Assembly (NCBI GenBank): GCA_016201105.1
Contig: JACQDN010000045.1
Coordinates: forward strand, 24,367 to 88,366
DNA from: Pseudomonadota bacterium
GTDB taxonomy: Bacteria; Pseudomonadota; Alphaproteobacteria; Micropepsales; Micropepsaceae
Length of the DNA: 64,000 nucleotides
Direction: 5' to 3'
Part shown: piece after piece, positions 1-9,308 of the stretch
Position numbering within the stretch: position 1 is the stretch's first letter
Layout: the number at the start of each line of letters is the position of its first letter
Made by a program: the position numbers and the translations under genes
Notes under the pieces: model-generated
Database searches by the model: none
What the model saw: the letters and a program-made list of their open reading frames with translations, nothing else
What the model was told of the DNA's origin: nothing

Positions 1-1
1 C

Positions 2-655
2 GCGCGCGGCTGGCTCGGCGTGGAAATCCAGAGCGTCACGCCGGAAATCGCCGCCTCGCTCGGCGAGAAGGAGATGAAAGGCGCGATCGTCGCCACCGTC
101 GTTCCCGGAAGCCCCGCCGCGCAGGCCGGCTTCGAACCGGGCGATCTTGTGGTCGCCCTGAACGGCAGCGGTGTGGACGATTCGCGTTCGCTGACGCGCC
201 GGGTCGCCGCCCTGCAAGCCGGCACCACCGCCACCTTCTCGATCGTGCGCAATGGCGATCAGAAAACGCTGACCGCCAAGATCGGCCAGCGCAAGGACGA
301 TCAGGTGGCCTCGAACGTTCCGGGCAACAGCCGCCAGGACGGCCAGGCCAACACCGGCTCAGCGATGGGTCTGGGCCTTGCCGCGGTAACGCCCGATGTG
401 CGCCGCGCCTACAATCTCGATGACAACGTCAGCGGCGTTCTCATCACCCGCGTCGATCCCGACAGCGATGCCGCCGACAAGGGCCTGCAGCCCGGCGACG
501 TCGTCGTGTCGATCGGCAATCGCGTCGTTCACAGTCCGCAGGAAATCAAACAGCGCATCGCGCAAGCGCAAGCCGCAGGCCGCACCAGTGTCCTGATGCT
601 CGTGGTGGGCGAGGGCGGCCAGCGCTTTGTGGCAGTGAAGATCGCACGAGGCTGA
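2..655 (+). CDS. HtrA/DegP-like serine protease, C-terminal part with two PDZ domains (5' truncated by window)
   Basis: Frame open from base 2 (ARGWLGVEIQSVTPE...); two PDZ-like segments (GAIVATVVPGSPAAQAGFEPGDLVVALNG; GVLITRVDPDSDAADKGLQPGDVVVSIGN). Confidence 0.9.
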   Translation, partial: ARGWLGVEIQSVTPEIAASLGEKEMKGAIVATVVPGSPAAQAGFEPGDLVVALNGSGVDDSRSLTRRVAALQAGTTATFSIVRNGDQKTLTAKIGQRKDDQVASNVPGNSRQDGQANTGSAMGLGLAAVTPDVRRAYNLDDNVSGVLITRVDPDSDAADKGLQPGDVVVSIGNRVVHSPQEIKQRIAQAQAAGRTSVLMLVVGEGGQRFVAVKIARG

Positions 656-826
656 GAGTTTTACGCGTACCGGACGGCGCAGGTTCCCCGAAGCTTGCGA
701 CGTTCGGCCCCCGCGCCGGCGGCGGCGGCCCCATCCCCCCGTTGCCGTTGCCGGCGCGGACCCACTCTGGCTCGCGTTTGAGCAGAGCGGTTGCAGCAGC
801 GACCAAAGCTTAAGGAGATCACCGTG

Positions 827-1504
827 ATGCGCATCCTTGTGGTGGAAGACGATCTCGAAGCTCAGCGTTACCTCGTGAACGGGCTCAAGGAAGCCGGTCA
901 CGTGGTGGACGATGCCGCCGATGGCGACACGGGCCTCACCCTGGCGCTTTCGCGCCCTTACGACGTGGCGATCGTCGATCGCATGTTGCCCAAGCTTGAC
1001 GGGCTGAGGCTCGTGGCGGAAATCCGCGAGCACGGCAACATCACGCCGGTTTTGTTCCTGAGCGCGCTCTCCGATGTCGACGATCGCGTGAAGGGATTGA
1101 AGGCGGGGGGCGACGATTATCTCACCAAGCCCTACGCTTTTGTCGAATTGCTGGCGCGCATCGACGCTTTGATGCGCCGCCGCCAGCCCAGCGCGGTCAA
1201 GACACGCCTTCAGGTCGGCGATCTGGAGCTGGATCTGCTCACCCGCGCGGCCAAGCGCGGCGAGACGGGAATCGATCTTCAGCCGCGCGAATTCCGTCTC
1301 CTGGAATACCTCATGCGCCATGCCGGCCAGGTGGTCACCCGCACGATGCTTCTGGAAAGCGTTTGGGAGTATCATTTCGATCCCCAAACCAATGTGATCG
1401 ATGTGCACATCTCCCGGCTCAGGGCCAAGATCGACAAGGGATTCGAAGCCCCGTTGCTGCACACCGTTCGCGGCGCCGGCTATATGATCCGTGCGCGCGC
1501 ATAA
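827..1504 (+). CDS. OmpR-family response regulator
   Basis: MRILVVEDDLEAQRYLVNGLKEAGH receiver, winged-helix C-terminus (HISRLRAKIDKGFEAPLLHTVRGAGYMIRA); start placed at ATG 827 after an AAGGAG-like RBS. Confidence 0.93.
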   Translation: MRILVVEDDLEAQRYLVNGLKEAGHVVDDAADGDTGLTLALSRPYDVAIVDRMLPKLDGLRLVAEIREHGNITPVLFLSALSDVDDRVKGLKAGGDDYLTKPYAFVELLARIDALMRRRQPSAVKTRLQVGDLELDLLTRAAKRGETGIDLQPREFRLLEYLMRHAGQVVTRTMLLESVWEYHFDPQTNVIDVHISRLRAKIDKGFEAPLLHTVRGAGYMIRARA

Positions 1505-1570
1505 AGCGCAATCCGGCGAAGTGGGCACCGGTTCGCCGCGAGATTGCGCGGCAGTCAAGGAATCCGGAGC

Positions 1571-2983
1571 ATGGCCCGACTCAAAGTGATCGGATTTGGC
1601 TCCGGCCTCTTTCGAACTTTAGCGTTTCGAATCGTTCTGGTTTACGTCGCGGTCTTCGCGCTCTCCACGGGCGCGTTGATCGCGTTCACCTACTGGAACA
1701 CCGAACGCGCGCTCGATGCCGAGACTGACCAGACCATCGAAGCGGAAATCGCCGGTCTGCAGGAGCAATATCAGCGCTTAGGCCTCAACGGGCTGGCCGA
1801 CGTCGTCAACAGCCGCTCCAAGCGTATGGGCCAGGGCCTTTATCTGCTGAGCTATCCCGCGCGGGGCCTCAGCATCGGCAATCTCGATCACTGGCCGCAG
1901 CTCGAAGCGCGCGGCGGCAACTTCGTGGAGTTCGACTACCAGCGCCGCAGCGGCGCGGATTTCGAAACGCGGCGCGCCCGTGGCAAGATTTTCGCGGTGC
2001 GCGGCGGCTTGCTGCTGCTGGTCGCGCGCGATGTGCACGAGCGCTATGAAACCACGCGCCTCTTCACCACCGCTTTGCCGTGGACGGCAGGCTTGATGCT
2101 GATGCTGGGGCTGATCGGCGGCGGGCTCGTCAGCCGCAATCTTCTGGTGCGGCTGGAATCCATCAACCGCACCAGCCGTGAGATCATGGCGGGCGATCTG
2201 TCGCGCCGCGTGCCGGTGACCAGCGCCCGCGACGAATACGACACGCTGGCCGACAATCTCAATCAGATGCTCGAGCGCATCGAACGGCTGATGCGCGGCA
2301 TGCGCGATGTGACCGATTCCATCGCGCACGATTTGCGCTCGCCGCTCAACCGCCTGCGCAACCGCTTGGAAAGCGTGCTGCGTCACGTGCCGCCGGATAC
2401 CGACGAGAGCCACGAGATCGAAGCGGCGATTTCCGAAACCGACCGCCTCATCGGCACCTTCAACGCGCTGCTCCTGATCGCCGAAGCCGAAACCGGCACC
2501 GTCCGCGAAACCATGACGGCGGTGGATTTGAAAGCGATCATCCACGACATGACAGAGCTCTACGAGCCGGTCGCCGAAGAGAAAGGCGTGAAGCTCGATG
2601 TTGTGGCCGGCGCGGTCACGGTGATCGACGGCAACAAGAGCCTGATTTCGCAGGCGCTCGCCAATCTCATCGACAACGCCATCAAATACACCCCGCCCGG
2701 CGGGCGCGTGAGCATCTCGGCGCCGCTCACCTCGCGCGGTGTTGCCCTCAGCGTCGCCGACAACGGTCCGGGAATCCCTGCCGAAGATCGCGCCCGCGTG
2801 CTCGAGCGTTTCGTGCGCCTGGAAGCCAGCCGCAATTCGCCGGGACTGGGATTGGGTTTGAGCCTCGTCTCCGCGGTCGCCCATCTCCACGACGCCAAAT
2901 TCGAACTCGCCGACAACACCCCGGGCCTGAAGGCGACGCTCTATTTCCGCCCCAGTGTGCGCAGGCAGATTGGGAAGGGGTGA
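1571..2983 (+). CDS. HAMP-containing sensor histidine kinase
   Basis: SIAHDLRSPLNRLRNRLE H-box, NLIDNAIKYTPPGG N-box, DNGPGIP; adjacent to the response regulator. Confidence 0.93.
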   Translation: MARLKVIGFGSGLFRTLAFRIVLVYVAVFALSTGALIAFTYWNTERALDAETDQTIEAEIAGLQEQYQRLGLNGLADVVNSRSKRMGQGLYLLSYPARGLSIGNLDHWPQLEARGGNFVEFDYQRRSGADFETRRARGKIFAVRGGLLLLVARDVHERYETTRLFTTALPWTAGLMLMLGLIGGGLVSRNLLVRLESINRTSREIMAGDLSRRVPVTSARDEYDTLADNLNQMLERIERLMRGMRDVTDSIAHDLRSPLNRLRNRLESVLRHVPPDTDESHEIEAAISETDRLIGTFNALLLIAEAETGTVRETMTAVDLKAIIHDMTELYEPVAEEKGVKLDVVAGAVTVIDGNKSLISQALANLIDNAIKYTPPGGRVSISAPLTSRGVALSVADNGPGIPAEDRARVLERFVRLEASRNSPGLGLGLSLVSAVAHLHDAKFELADNTPGLKATLYFRPSVRRQIGKG

Positions 2984-3264
2984 GCGAAAATTTTCCGTCT
3001 CTAAATTCTAAACTCACTCCCTCGCCCCCGCAGGGGGAGAGGGCGGGGTGAGGGGGTCGCGACGCAAATTTCGGTTGCGAAAGCACATTGCTCTTTCGGC
3101 ACATTTGATCGCGTGCTTGTGAGCTGTTGTAGTGGATTGAGAGTATGGTGCTCCGGAGGGAGTGATATGAGGTGACAGGAGCAACATTCCCCTGAACTAT
3201 AAACGAATGGAAAATTCGCACCTCACAGCACAATCGTTGGATCACCCAACCCAATGGAGCCCCC

Positions 3265-4041
3265 TTGACCCTCGCATCCCGATTTGAAGGCAAGACTGCG
3301 ATCATTACCGGTTCCGCCTCCGGCATCGGGCGCGCGACGTTGATCAGGCTCGTCAGCGAAGGGGCCACGGCGCTGGGCGTGGATCAGGACGAAGCGGGAT
3401 TGCGCGAGACGGTATCTCTTGCGAACAACGCGGCCGGCACTGGCGGCCAAGCAAGCTTTGCCGTGGGTTCGATCGCAGATGAAGCGTTCGTAAAATCGAC
3501 AGTGGAGGCATTCGCTGCGAAGAACGGCCGGCTCGATGTGCTGGTCAATCTGGCGGGAATCTTAAGGTCAACCCATCTCGTCGACACGACATTGGAGGAA
3601 TTCCGCCACATCATCGCCGTCAATCTCGAGGGCACGTTTCTCTTTTGCCGCCAAGCGCTGCCGCATCTCCTCAAGACTAAGGGCAACATCGTGAATGCCG
3701 CATCGACCTCGGCGTCCTTTGGCCATCCCTACATGGCGGCCTACGCCGCCAGCAAAGGCGGCATCGCCGCATTCACCCACACGTTGGCGCGCGAGTTCAT
3801 CCTTCAGGGCGTGCGCGTCAACGCCGTGGCACCGGGCGGTATCATGACGCCCATGGTGGCCGGCCAGCCCGCGCGCTTTCCCGAGGGCGCCAACCTTTCG
3901 CTGTTCTCCAACCTGACACGCCCCGACGGTCACTTCGGCCGGCCGGAGGCCGTCGCGGGCGTGATCGCGATGCTGGCGTCGGAAGACGGCGAATTCATCA
4001 ACGGCGAAATCATCCGCATCGACGGCGGAACGCACAGCTGA
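3265..4041 (+). CDS. SDR-family oxidoreductase
   Basis: TGSASGIGRAT, NLAGIL, YAASKGG motifs; TTG start likely. Confidence 0.92.
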   Translation: MTLASRFEGKTAIITGSASGIGRATLIRLVSEGATALGVDQDEAGLRETVSLANNAAGTGGQASFAVGSIADEAFVKSTVEAFAAKNGRLDVLVNLAGILRSTHLVDTTLEEFRHIIAVNLEGTFLFCRQALPHLLKTKGNIVNAASTSASFGHPYMAAYAASKGGIAAFTHTLAREFILQGVRVNAVAPGGIMTPMVAGQPARFPEGANLSLFSNLTRPDGHFGRPEAVAGVIAMLASEDGEFINGEIIRIDGGTHS

Positions 4042-4059
4042 ATGCGCAAGGGAAGAGCG

Positions 4060-4266
4060 ATGCAACCACCTTGGATTGCGCGACCAGATCTCGAACGTGG
4101 CTCAATCGGTTGGAGAATGGGTGCCGGAGAAGAGTATTTCAATGACTTCTATCGCTGGTTCAGCCGGCTCGATGAAAATTCTCGGAAGGAATACATTGTT
4201 CAATATCCCGAGCCCCAGGAGTGGATCGGTCTCTACAAGAATATAGCAAGTCATCCCTGGCTATAG
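4060..4266 (+). CDS. Small conserved-looking hypothetical protein
   Basis: Aromatic-rich compact ORF (MQPPWIARPDLERGSIGWRMGAGEEYFNDFYRWFSRL...) directly after the SDR gene. Confidence 0.55.
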   Translation: MQPPWIARPDLERGSIGWRMGAGEEYFNDFYRWFSRLDENSRKEYIVQYPEPQEWIGLYKNIASHPWL

Positions 4267-4333
4267 GAACCGTATTTCCGAACTCCCGGAATCGAACGGA
4301 TGGAATACCGCGATGCGATATTTGGGCACTGTC

Positions 4334-4612
4334 TCAGTTTGAATCTTCCGGCCCATCCATATCGGGCCACCCGCAAATCTGGGTGTTCTCATCCAAGTCC
4401 CTAGCAATTGACTCTTTGTAGGCCCGGATTTCGTTGCAGATATCATCGCGATCTATGTCCGTGCTGTTCTTCACGTCTCTAGTGTATGATCTCCCCATCT
4501 GGCGCAGCAGATGATAAGCGCCAGTCTGTTGGCCTTCATGATAGCCCAGCAGCCAACTCACCACGCAGCAGAGTGCGGCGAAAAAAATCAGAATACTAGC
4601 GCGTGCTTTCAT
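4334..4612 (-). CDS. Hypothetical protein with N-terminal TM/signal segment
   Basis: MKARASILIFFAALCCVVSWLLGYHEGQQTGAYHLLRQ...; sequence has non-random protein character. Confidence 0.5.
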   Translation of the reverse strand: MKARASILIFFAALCCVVSWLLGYHEGQQTGAYHLLRQMGRSYTRDVKNSTDIDRDDICNEIRAYKESIARDLDENTQICGWPDMDGPEDSN

Positions 4613-4735
4613 GCCTGATTCCCCTCCTATACGGCCCGCGCTTCTTTGGCGGGTTCGTCGCATCGATCAGCGCCACGATATCAGACATTTTCCAAAGGCG
4701 ATCCGTAATTCCCGCCGCGATGAAAAAAGTATTGG

Positions 4736-4789
4736 AAAAGTATTGGGGTCGGTATCGACTTTTGCTCATGATCGCGAAGGCGCGTTGCT
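4736..4789. repeat. 54-bp direct repeat, copy 1
   Basis: aaaagtattggggtcGgtatcgacttttgctcatgatcgcgaaggcgcgttgct; 53/54 identical to 6091-6144. Confidence 0.95.
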
Positions 4790-4949
4790 TAAATGGGGCC
4801 GACGCGTTGACTTGGCACTATCCGATGGTCGTTTGCGGAGGTTTGAGCAATGACGCGCCCATTTCCGAATAGGAACAATGCAGCCGTTGCGGCAAAAAGA
4901 AAAACGATTGACAAACGTCTATTCACGATGTCCCCCAGCGAAATGTTGT

Positions 4950-5327
4950 TTAGAATCCGGCCGTTTTCTGACACGCCCAATAGGCAGTGACATTGGCTCT
5001 ACCAGGCCCACTGTTTGCGTCCTACCTCATGCGCCCCGACAAGCCGTCGAGGTGGAATCTGTTGTCGCTGGAGTCCTTCCAGGCCCAATCGATCGACGTA
5101 GGCGTGATAGATGCGGGAAATGCAACGCGATCGGAAAGTTCGGTCACGGTCGAAGCTTGGACGTTCACTTCGTAATTGAAGGGTACAGGATTGATGGCGC
5201 CCTCCAGCTTACACTTGATCTCAAACACTTCGGCAATTGCCGGAATTGTTGACAAGGGTAGTGCAGATATCAGAATGCCGACTGTCAGCGGCGCACGTGC
5301 AACAATTTGGTTCAATGGCGTTGTCAA
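4950..5327 (-). pseudogene. Secreted hypothetical protein interrupted by an in-frame TAG
   Basis: Signal-peptide-like start (MTTPLNQIVARAPLTVGILISALPLSTIPAIA); frame stays open after TAG at 5022-5024: ...LSGRMR*DANSGPGRANVTAYWACQKTAGF*. Confidence 0.55.
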
Positions 5328-5586
5328 TGGCCATTGACTGCCCCGTCGAAAATTGAAGCGAGTTCTTCAATCACTCCAAGCTTGGCAGACGCTCAAAAGG
5401 CTTGGCAGCGGCCAGCGGCCGTTGATCTGACGGATATTTCTCTGACTGTTAGAGATTTTGTTGCACTGCGGTGTAGATCTCAAAACGGCACCCCCAGCTT
5501 CAATGCTTCGCTGAAAGTTGTACCGTTTAGCACATCACGCCCCTCATCCAGGGGATGTCGACCTAGAGAATCTTTTGGAGGGAGTC

Positions 5587-6060
5587 ATGTTTCAATCACT
5601 ACGACGCGTTGGAATAGTTGCGCCTTCTAAACTTGGGCGTTGCACATTCTGCATGCGAGCTTCGTTCGGATCGGCCGCAGTATTCTGGCTTGGCACCGCA
5701 GTTGCCAGCGTTTCGGGGTTGAGTTCATTCGCAGTGGCGATGGCTATCGCTTCTGGGCTATTGACCGCGCTTTGGTTGGCCCACCTTGCTGCCTACACAT
5801 TCCGCGCAGCGAACGCTTCGCGGGCCGGTTCTGTTGAGACGGCGGAACAAATTGACTTGTCGCGACGAAACCTCTTCCCCACTCTGGCAAAAACGTTCGC
5901 TGTAGCAGCGATTGCGACAGCGATTCCCGTCAGCATGCGCCCCGCCTTCGCACAGGAGGTTGTGCAATGCGAAGGGTTATGTGATTCCAAAAATTCCTGC
6001 GCCCCTGGTTGCAAATGCACTTATCCGGATGGGGCAACGACTGGGTACTGCTCGACCTAG
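5587..6060 (+). CDS. DUF3624-like membrane protein with internal Tat-like signal and six-Cys C-terminal tail
   Basis: Strong RBS (tggagggagtcATG); N-terminus KLGRCTFCMRASFG + TM helices; SRRNLFPTLAKTFAVAAIATAIPVSMRPAFAQ; tail CEGLCDSKNSCAPGCKCTYPDGATTGYC. Confidence 0.7.
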   Translation: MFQSLRRVGIVAPSKLGRCTFCMRASFGSAAVFWLGTAVASVSGLSSFAVAMAIASGLLTALWLAHLAAYTFRAANASRAGSVETAEQIDLSRRNLFPTLAKTFAVAAIATAIPVSMRPAFAQEVVQCEGLCDSKNSCAPGCKCTYPDGATTGYCST

Positions 6061-6090
6061 CTTTTTTTGCAACGCACAGGAATTCGTAAA

Positions 6091-6144
6091 AAAAGTATTG
6101 GGGTCAGTATCGACTTTTGCTCATGATCGCGAAGGCGCGTTGCT
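6091..6144. repeat. 54-bp direct repeat, copy 2
   Basis: 53/54 identical to 4736-4789. Confidence 0.95.
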
Positions 6145-6313
6145 CGCGCCTGAGCCAACGACAAATTCGAAATTCGGAGACGTCGAATCCATTTACAGCA
6201 GGAGCGGCTCGTCTTCGACGATGACCACTGACTCAGATTTTTGAGGTCTCTAGCCGGATGGGTTATGGTGTTTCGGTCGGACATCCCTAGGGATCGCGGT
6301 CAAGGCATATCCA

Positions 6314-6684
6314 ATGGCCAAGCGGGTTTCATTTGTCGTCGGTTTAGCTCTGATGTTTTCCCTGGCACTGCCTGGGCAAGCTGGGCGCAATTGTATGCGA
6401 ACGACTCCCGCTATTGGATCGACTTGAGCAGCGTTCACCACGCGGGAAAGGTCACGTACTTCACTTGGACGGTCCGAGCTTCGGGACTGTCCCCGGGTCA
6501 ATCTTCCGCCAAATCGCCCGGCGACATGTCGTTCACGGACGGCATCGATTGCTCTACCGCAGACGCTTATGAGTTCAACTATATCGATTATAACGATTGG
6601 AACGATCCGGCAGGATGGGAGCGTGACCCTTCCCGTGATCGTGGGTTCGTGCAGGCGGCAATGCGAGCCGTGTGTCGAGGATAA
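6314..6684 (+). pseudogene. Secreted hypothetical protein, apparently frameshifted between signal peptide and mature domain
   Basis: Frame from 6314 gives MAKRVSFVVGLALMFSLALPGQA; the other frame gives SWAQLYANDSRYWIDLSSVHHAGKVTYFTW...AVCRG. Confidence 0.5.
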
Positions 6685-6772
6685 TCCGACGAAATAGAGT
6701 GGCGGCATACTTCGGTGCAAGGAATACGCCGTCGCGCGTCCCATCGGCTTGCACCGCGTCTGTCGCCGAAAC

Positions 6773-7240
6773 TTAATCGGTATGACACCCGACGGCCGAC
6801 TTTGACATTAACGTGAGCTTGGTCTTGCTGACCAAAACGCACCAATACTGCTCGCCGGAGCTGGGATCGTCGGGATATTCGATACCCTTGGCGTCAGCTC
6901 GCAAATTCAAAACTCCCTGCACCGCGTGGGTCTTGGTCTTGGGACCGGAGTGGAAAACGATTCTAACTGTGAAAGAATGTTTTCCAGCCGTCACTTCGCC
7001 AGACTTGCAAATCCAGCCATCGTCGTCCTGTGCGTCCACCGCGCCTTCGGCCCCACAGGCTTGTTTATTGTCGATGGAGGCGTAGAAGCGGTAATATGAA
7101 CCATCCGCCGCTTTTGCGTACAGAGGCGGAGAAGCTACGAAGATCACATGATCGCCGGTGAACGCGGCAGAGGCGGCACCACTCATCGAGAATAACACGA
7201 CGGACGCCGTCAAAGCACTGCGCAAGGCTCCTGTACGCAT
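6773..7240 (-). CDS. Secreted hypothetical protein
   Basis: MRTGALRSALTASVVLFSMSGAASA signal peptide; mature part with paired Cys. Confidence 0.65.
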   Translation of the reverse strand: MRTGALRSALTASVVLFSMSGAASAAFTGDHVIFVASPPLYAKAADGSYYRFYASIDNKQACGAEGAVDAQDDDGWICKSGEVTAGKHSFTVRIVFHSGPKTKTHAVQGVLNLRADAKGIEYPDDPSSGEQYWCVLVSKTKLTLMSKSAVGCHTD

Positions 7241-7476
7241 CGCCACGATCCCCTCAACCGCAACGCGCAGCATACATATCATGGATCGGGACGCGCAACG
7301 GCGCCGTCGGTTTAAAGTCACGATTTGCCGATCGGCCACTTCGCGCCGATCTGCGTTTTGTGGAGAGAATTCGGTGACAGGACATATTCACCGGTTGTCG
7401 CAAACTTCAGCTCCATGGCGGATATCAGGGTAATATGTAATGGCGCCGAATTCCCAGCTGACATTCCGCCCGCTGT

Positions 7477-7758
7477 TCACACGCCTCTCGCATCAAGCCG
7501 CTCCAGAAAATCCTCCAGCGCGCACGCCGTATCCGTCGCGCTTTGCGGGATTTTTCCGTCCACGCGCTCGATCACGAGCCTGATCGCACAGAGATCGCCC
7601 TTGATCGCCTTGTCGACGAGGCGGTCCGCGATGCGGGTGAGCTTCTTCATGGGCGCGCCGTTCGCACCGACCGTCTCGCGGTGAACCGCGAGCACGATCG
7701 CATCGCGCATCAGCTTGTGGGGAATTGCGCCTCTGGAGAGTGTCTTTCGTGCAGCCAT
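7477..7758 (-). CDS. Small protein resembling DUF5681-type mobile-element-associated proteins
   Basis: MAARKTLSRGAIPHKLMRDAIVLAVHRE...LTRIADRLVDKAIKGDLCAIRLVIERVDGK. Confidence 0.5.
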   Translation of the reverse strand: MAARKTLSRGAIPHKLMRDAIVLAVHRETVGANGAPMKKLTRIADRLVDKAIKGDLCAIRLVIERVDGKIPQSATDTACALEDFLERLDARGV

Positions 7759-8093
7759 GATGAATCCTTTCCTTGCGCGATGCTTCGCGCGGACGTGAAG
7801 TTCGTGCGAGCCTTGCGTGTTCGAGTTTATGTGTGGGATTGCGACCGGGAGGCGGAAAACCGCCAATGAACGCCGTCGCATTGAGCGCACGTCCGGATCG
7901 TATAGATGTGATGCGGCCCAGGCGGCCTAATGTCAATTGTTTTTGAAATCACCTCTACCTTGGGAGAGGTCGACGCGCGCAGCGGTTCATCAGCGGCCGC
8001 TGATGAACGGTGAGGGGGGGCACTGGCGGCACCGTAGCGCGACGCGCGCGCAGCGCGCCGCGAAGACTAGAACCGAAGTGGTGAGGCTTCCCC

Positions 8094-9149
8094 TCACCCG
8101 AAAAACCCTCCGCTGCGCTCCAGATTTTTCGACCTCTCCCGAGGTGTTGTGTCCCGGGAGATTGGAGAGGAGCTCAAGCGGGGCTTTGTAGCCGAGACAT
8201 CGCAGTCGAGTGTGATTGTAGTTGGTGACGAAGTCGAGGATGTAGCGGTTGCGCTCTTGGTGATTTTGAAAGCGGCGATCCTGTCGAGGATGTAGCGGTT
8301 GCGCTCTTGGTGATTTTGAAAGCGGCGATCCTGTCCGCGTTCTTTCTTGGGCCGCGCTGCCAGGTGCTCACCCAGGCGTCGGTTGAAGCGTTCGACCATG
8401 CCGTTGGTCTGGGGCCGGTAGGGCCGCGTCAGCTTGTGCTTGATGCCACGCTGGGCACAGAGAAGATCGATGGGATGTTTGAACGAAGGTTGGCCGGCAG
8501 GCTTGCCCTTCTTGCTGTCGGAGAAGCGGTCGGTCCATTCGCTGCCATTGTCGGTGAGGATGGTGTGGACCTTTGCCGGGAAGTCGGCGAGGAAGCGCTC
8601 AAGGAAGCCGTGGGCCGTGGCGGCCGTGCGGTCATCGAAGATCTCGACATAGACGTAGCGCGTTGCCCGATCGATCGCCACGAAGGCATAGGAGCGCTTG
8701 CCATCAAGTGCGGACAGATACTTCGCATCGAGATGGATGAAGCCGAGCGGCTGGGAGGTCTCGAACGTGCCTGCTTTCGGCTTTGGCGCAGCTTCTTTCT
8801 TGGAAAGGGCGTGGCGTTGCAGCGTGCGATGGATAGCGCTGCGCGACAGTTTGGGGTTCACGCAGCGATGTATCACTTCCACAATGTCGTCAAGCGACAG
8901 TGCCAGGCTCTTGCGCAGCTCGCACACAAGCCGTTCCTCGATCTCTGTCAGGCTCACTTGCAGATTTTTGGGCCGGTGCGAACGGTCCTCGACCGTCGTC
9001 CTCCCACGCCAGCGCCGGATCGTCTTGGGGTTGACGCCAAGCTCTTCTGCCAGTTCGCCGACGCTGGCCGAGCTGGCTTGGATATAGGCGCGTATTTTGG
9101 GGGTCGTTGTCGCGTTCGCGTGCAGCCGCACTTCCATTGCTTGAGGCAC
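8094..9149 (-). pseudogene. IS481-family transposase, C-terminus frameshifted by a 50-bp tandem duplication
   Basis: HTH + DDE signature (FIHLDAKYLSALDGKRSYAFVAIDRATRYVYVEIF, TDNGSEWT); expected ending RYILDFVTNYNHTRLRCLGYKAPLELLSNLPG is out of frame. Confidence 0.88.
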
Positions 9150-9214
9150 TCCTCTGCAAAGGCGATGCCTCGCTCTACACCGATTCCACTATCCCAATCT
9201 CCCGGGACGCAACA
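8145..9214 (-). mobile_element. IS481-family insertion sequence
   Basis: Terminal inverted repeats TGTTGTGTCCCGGGAGATTGG (8145) / TGTTGCGTCCCGGGAGATTGG (complement ending 9214), 20/21 match; 6-bp target duplication CCGAGG at 8139-8144 and 9215-9220; transposase inside. Confidence 0.9.
8233..8332. repeat. 50-bp perfect tandem duplication within the transposase
   Basis: gtcgaggatgtagcggttgcgctcttggtgattttgaaagcggcgatcct at 8233-8282 and 8283-8332. Confidence 0.97.
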
Positions 9215-9308
9215 CCGAGGGAGAGGTGATTGCGAAAACCACTGCGCGCGCGAAGAAGACCGCTGGACCAATCGACCCCACTCCTACTTTTCTTCTAATC
9301 TCTCCTCC

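Larger units (their letters stand above)
7947..9231. repeat. Palindromic intergenic repeat (copy R2), split by IS481 insertion
   Basis: Left arm aatcacctctaccttgggagaggtcg at 7947; right arm ctcccgagg|IS|ccgagggagaggtgatt ends at 9231. Confidence 0.8.

Noticed and set aside
8307-9308. N-terminal extension of the glnE ORF
   Set aside because: Open only because it runs antisense through the IS481 transposase; true start is ATG 9309.
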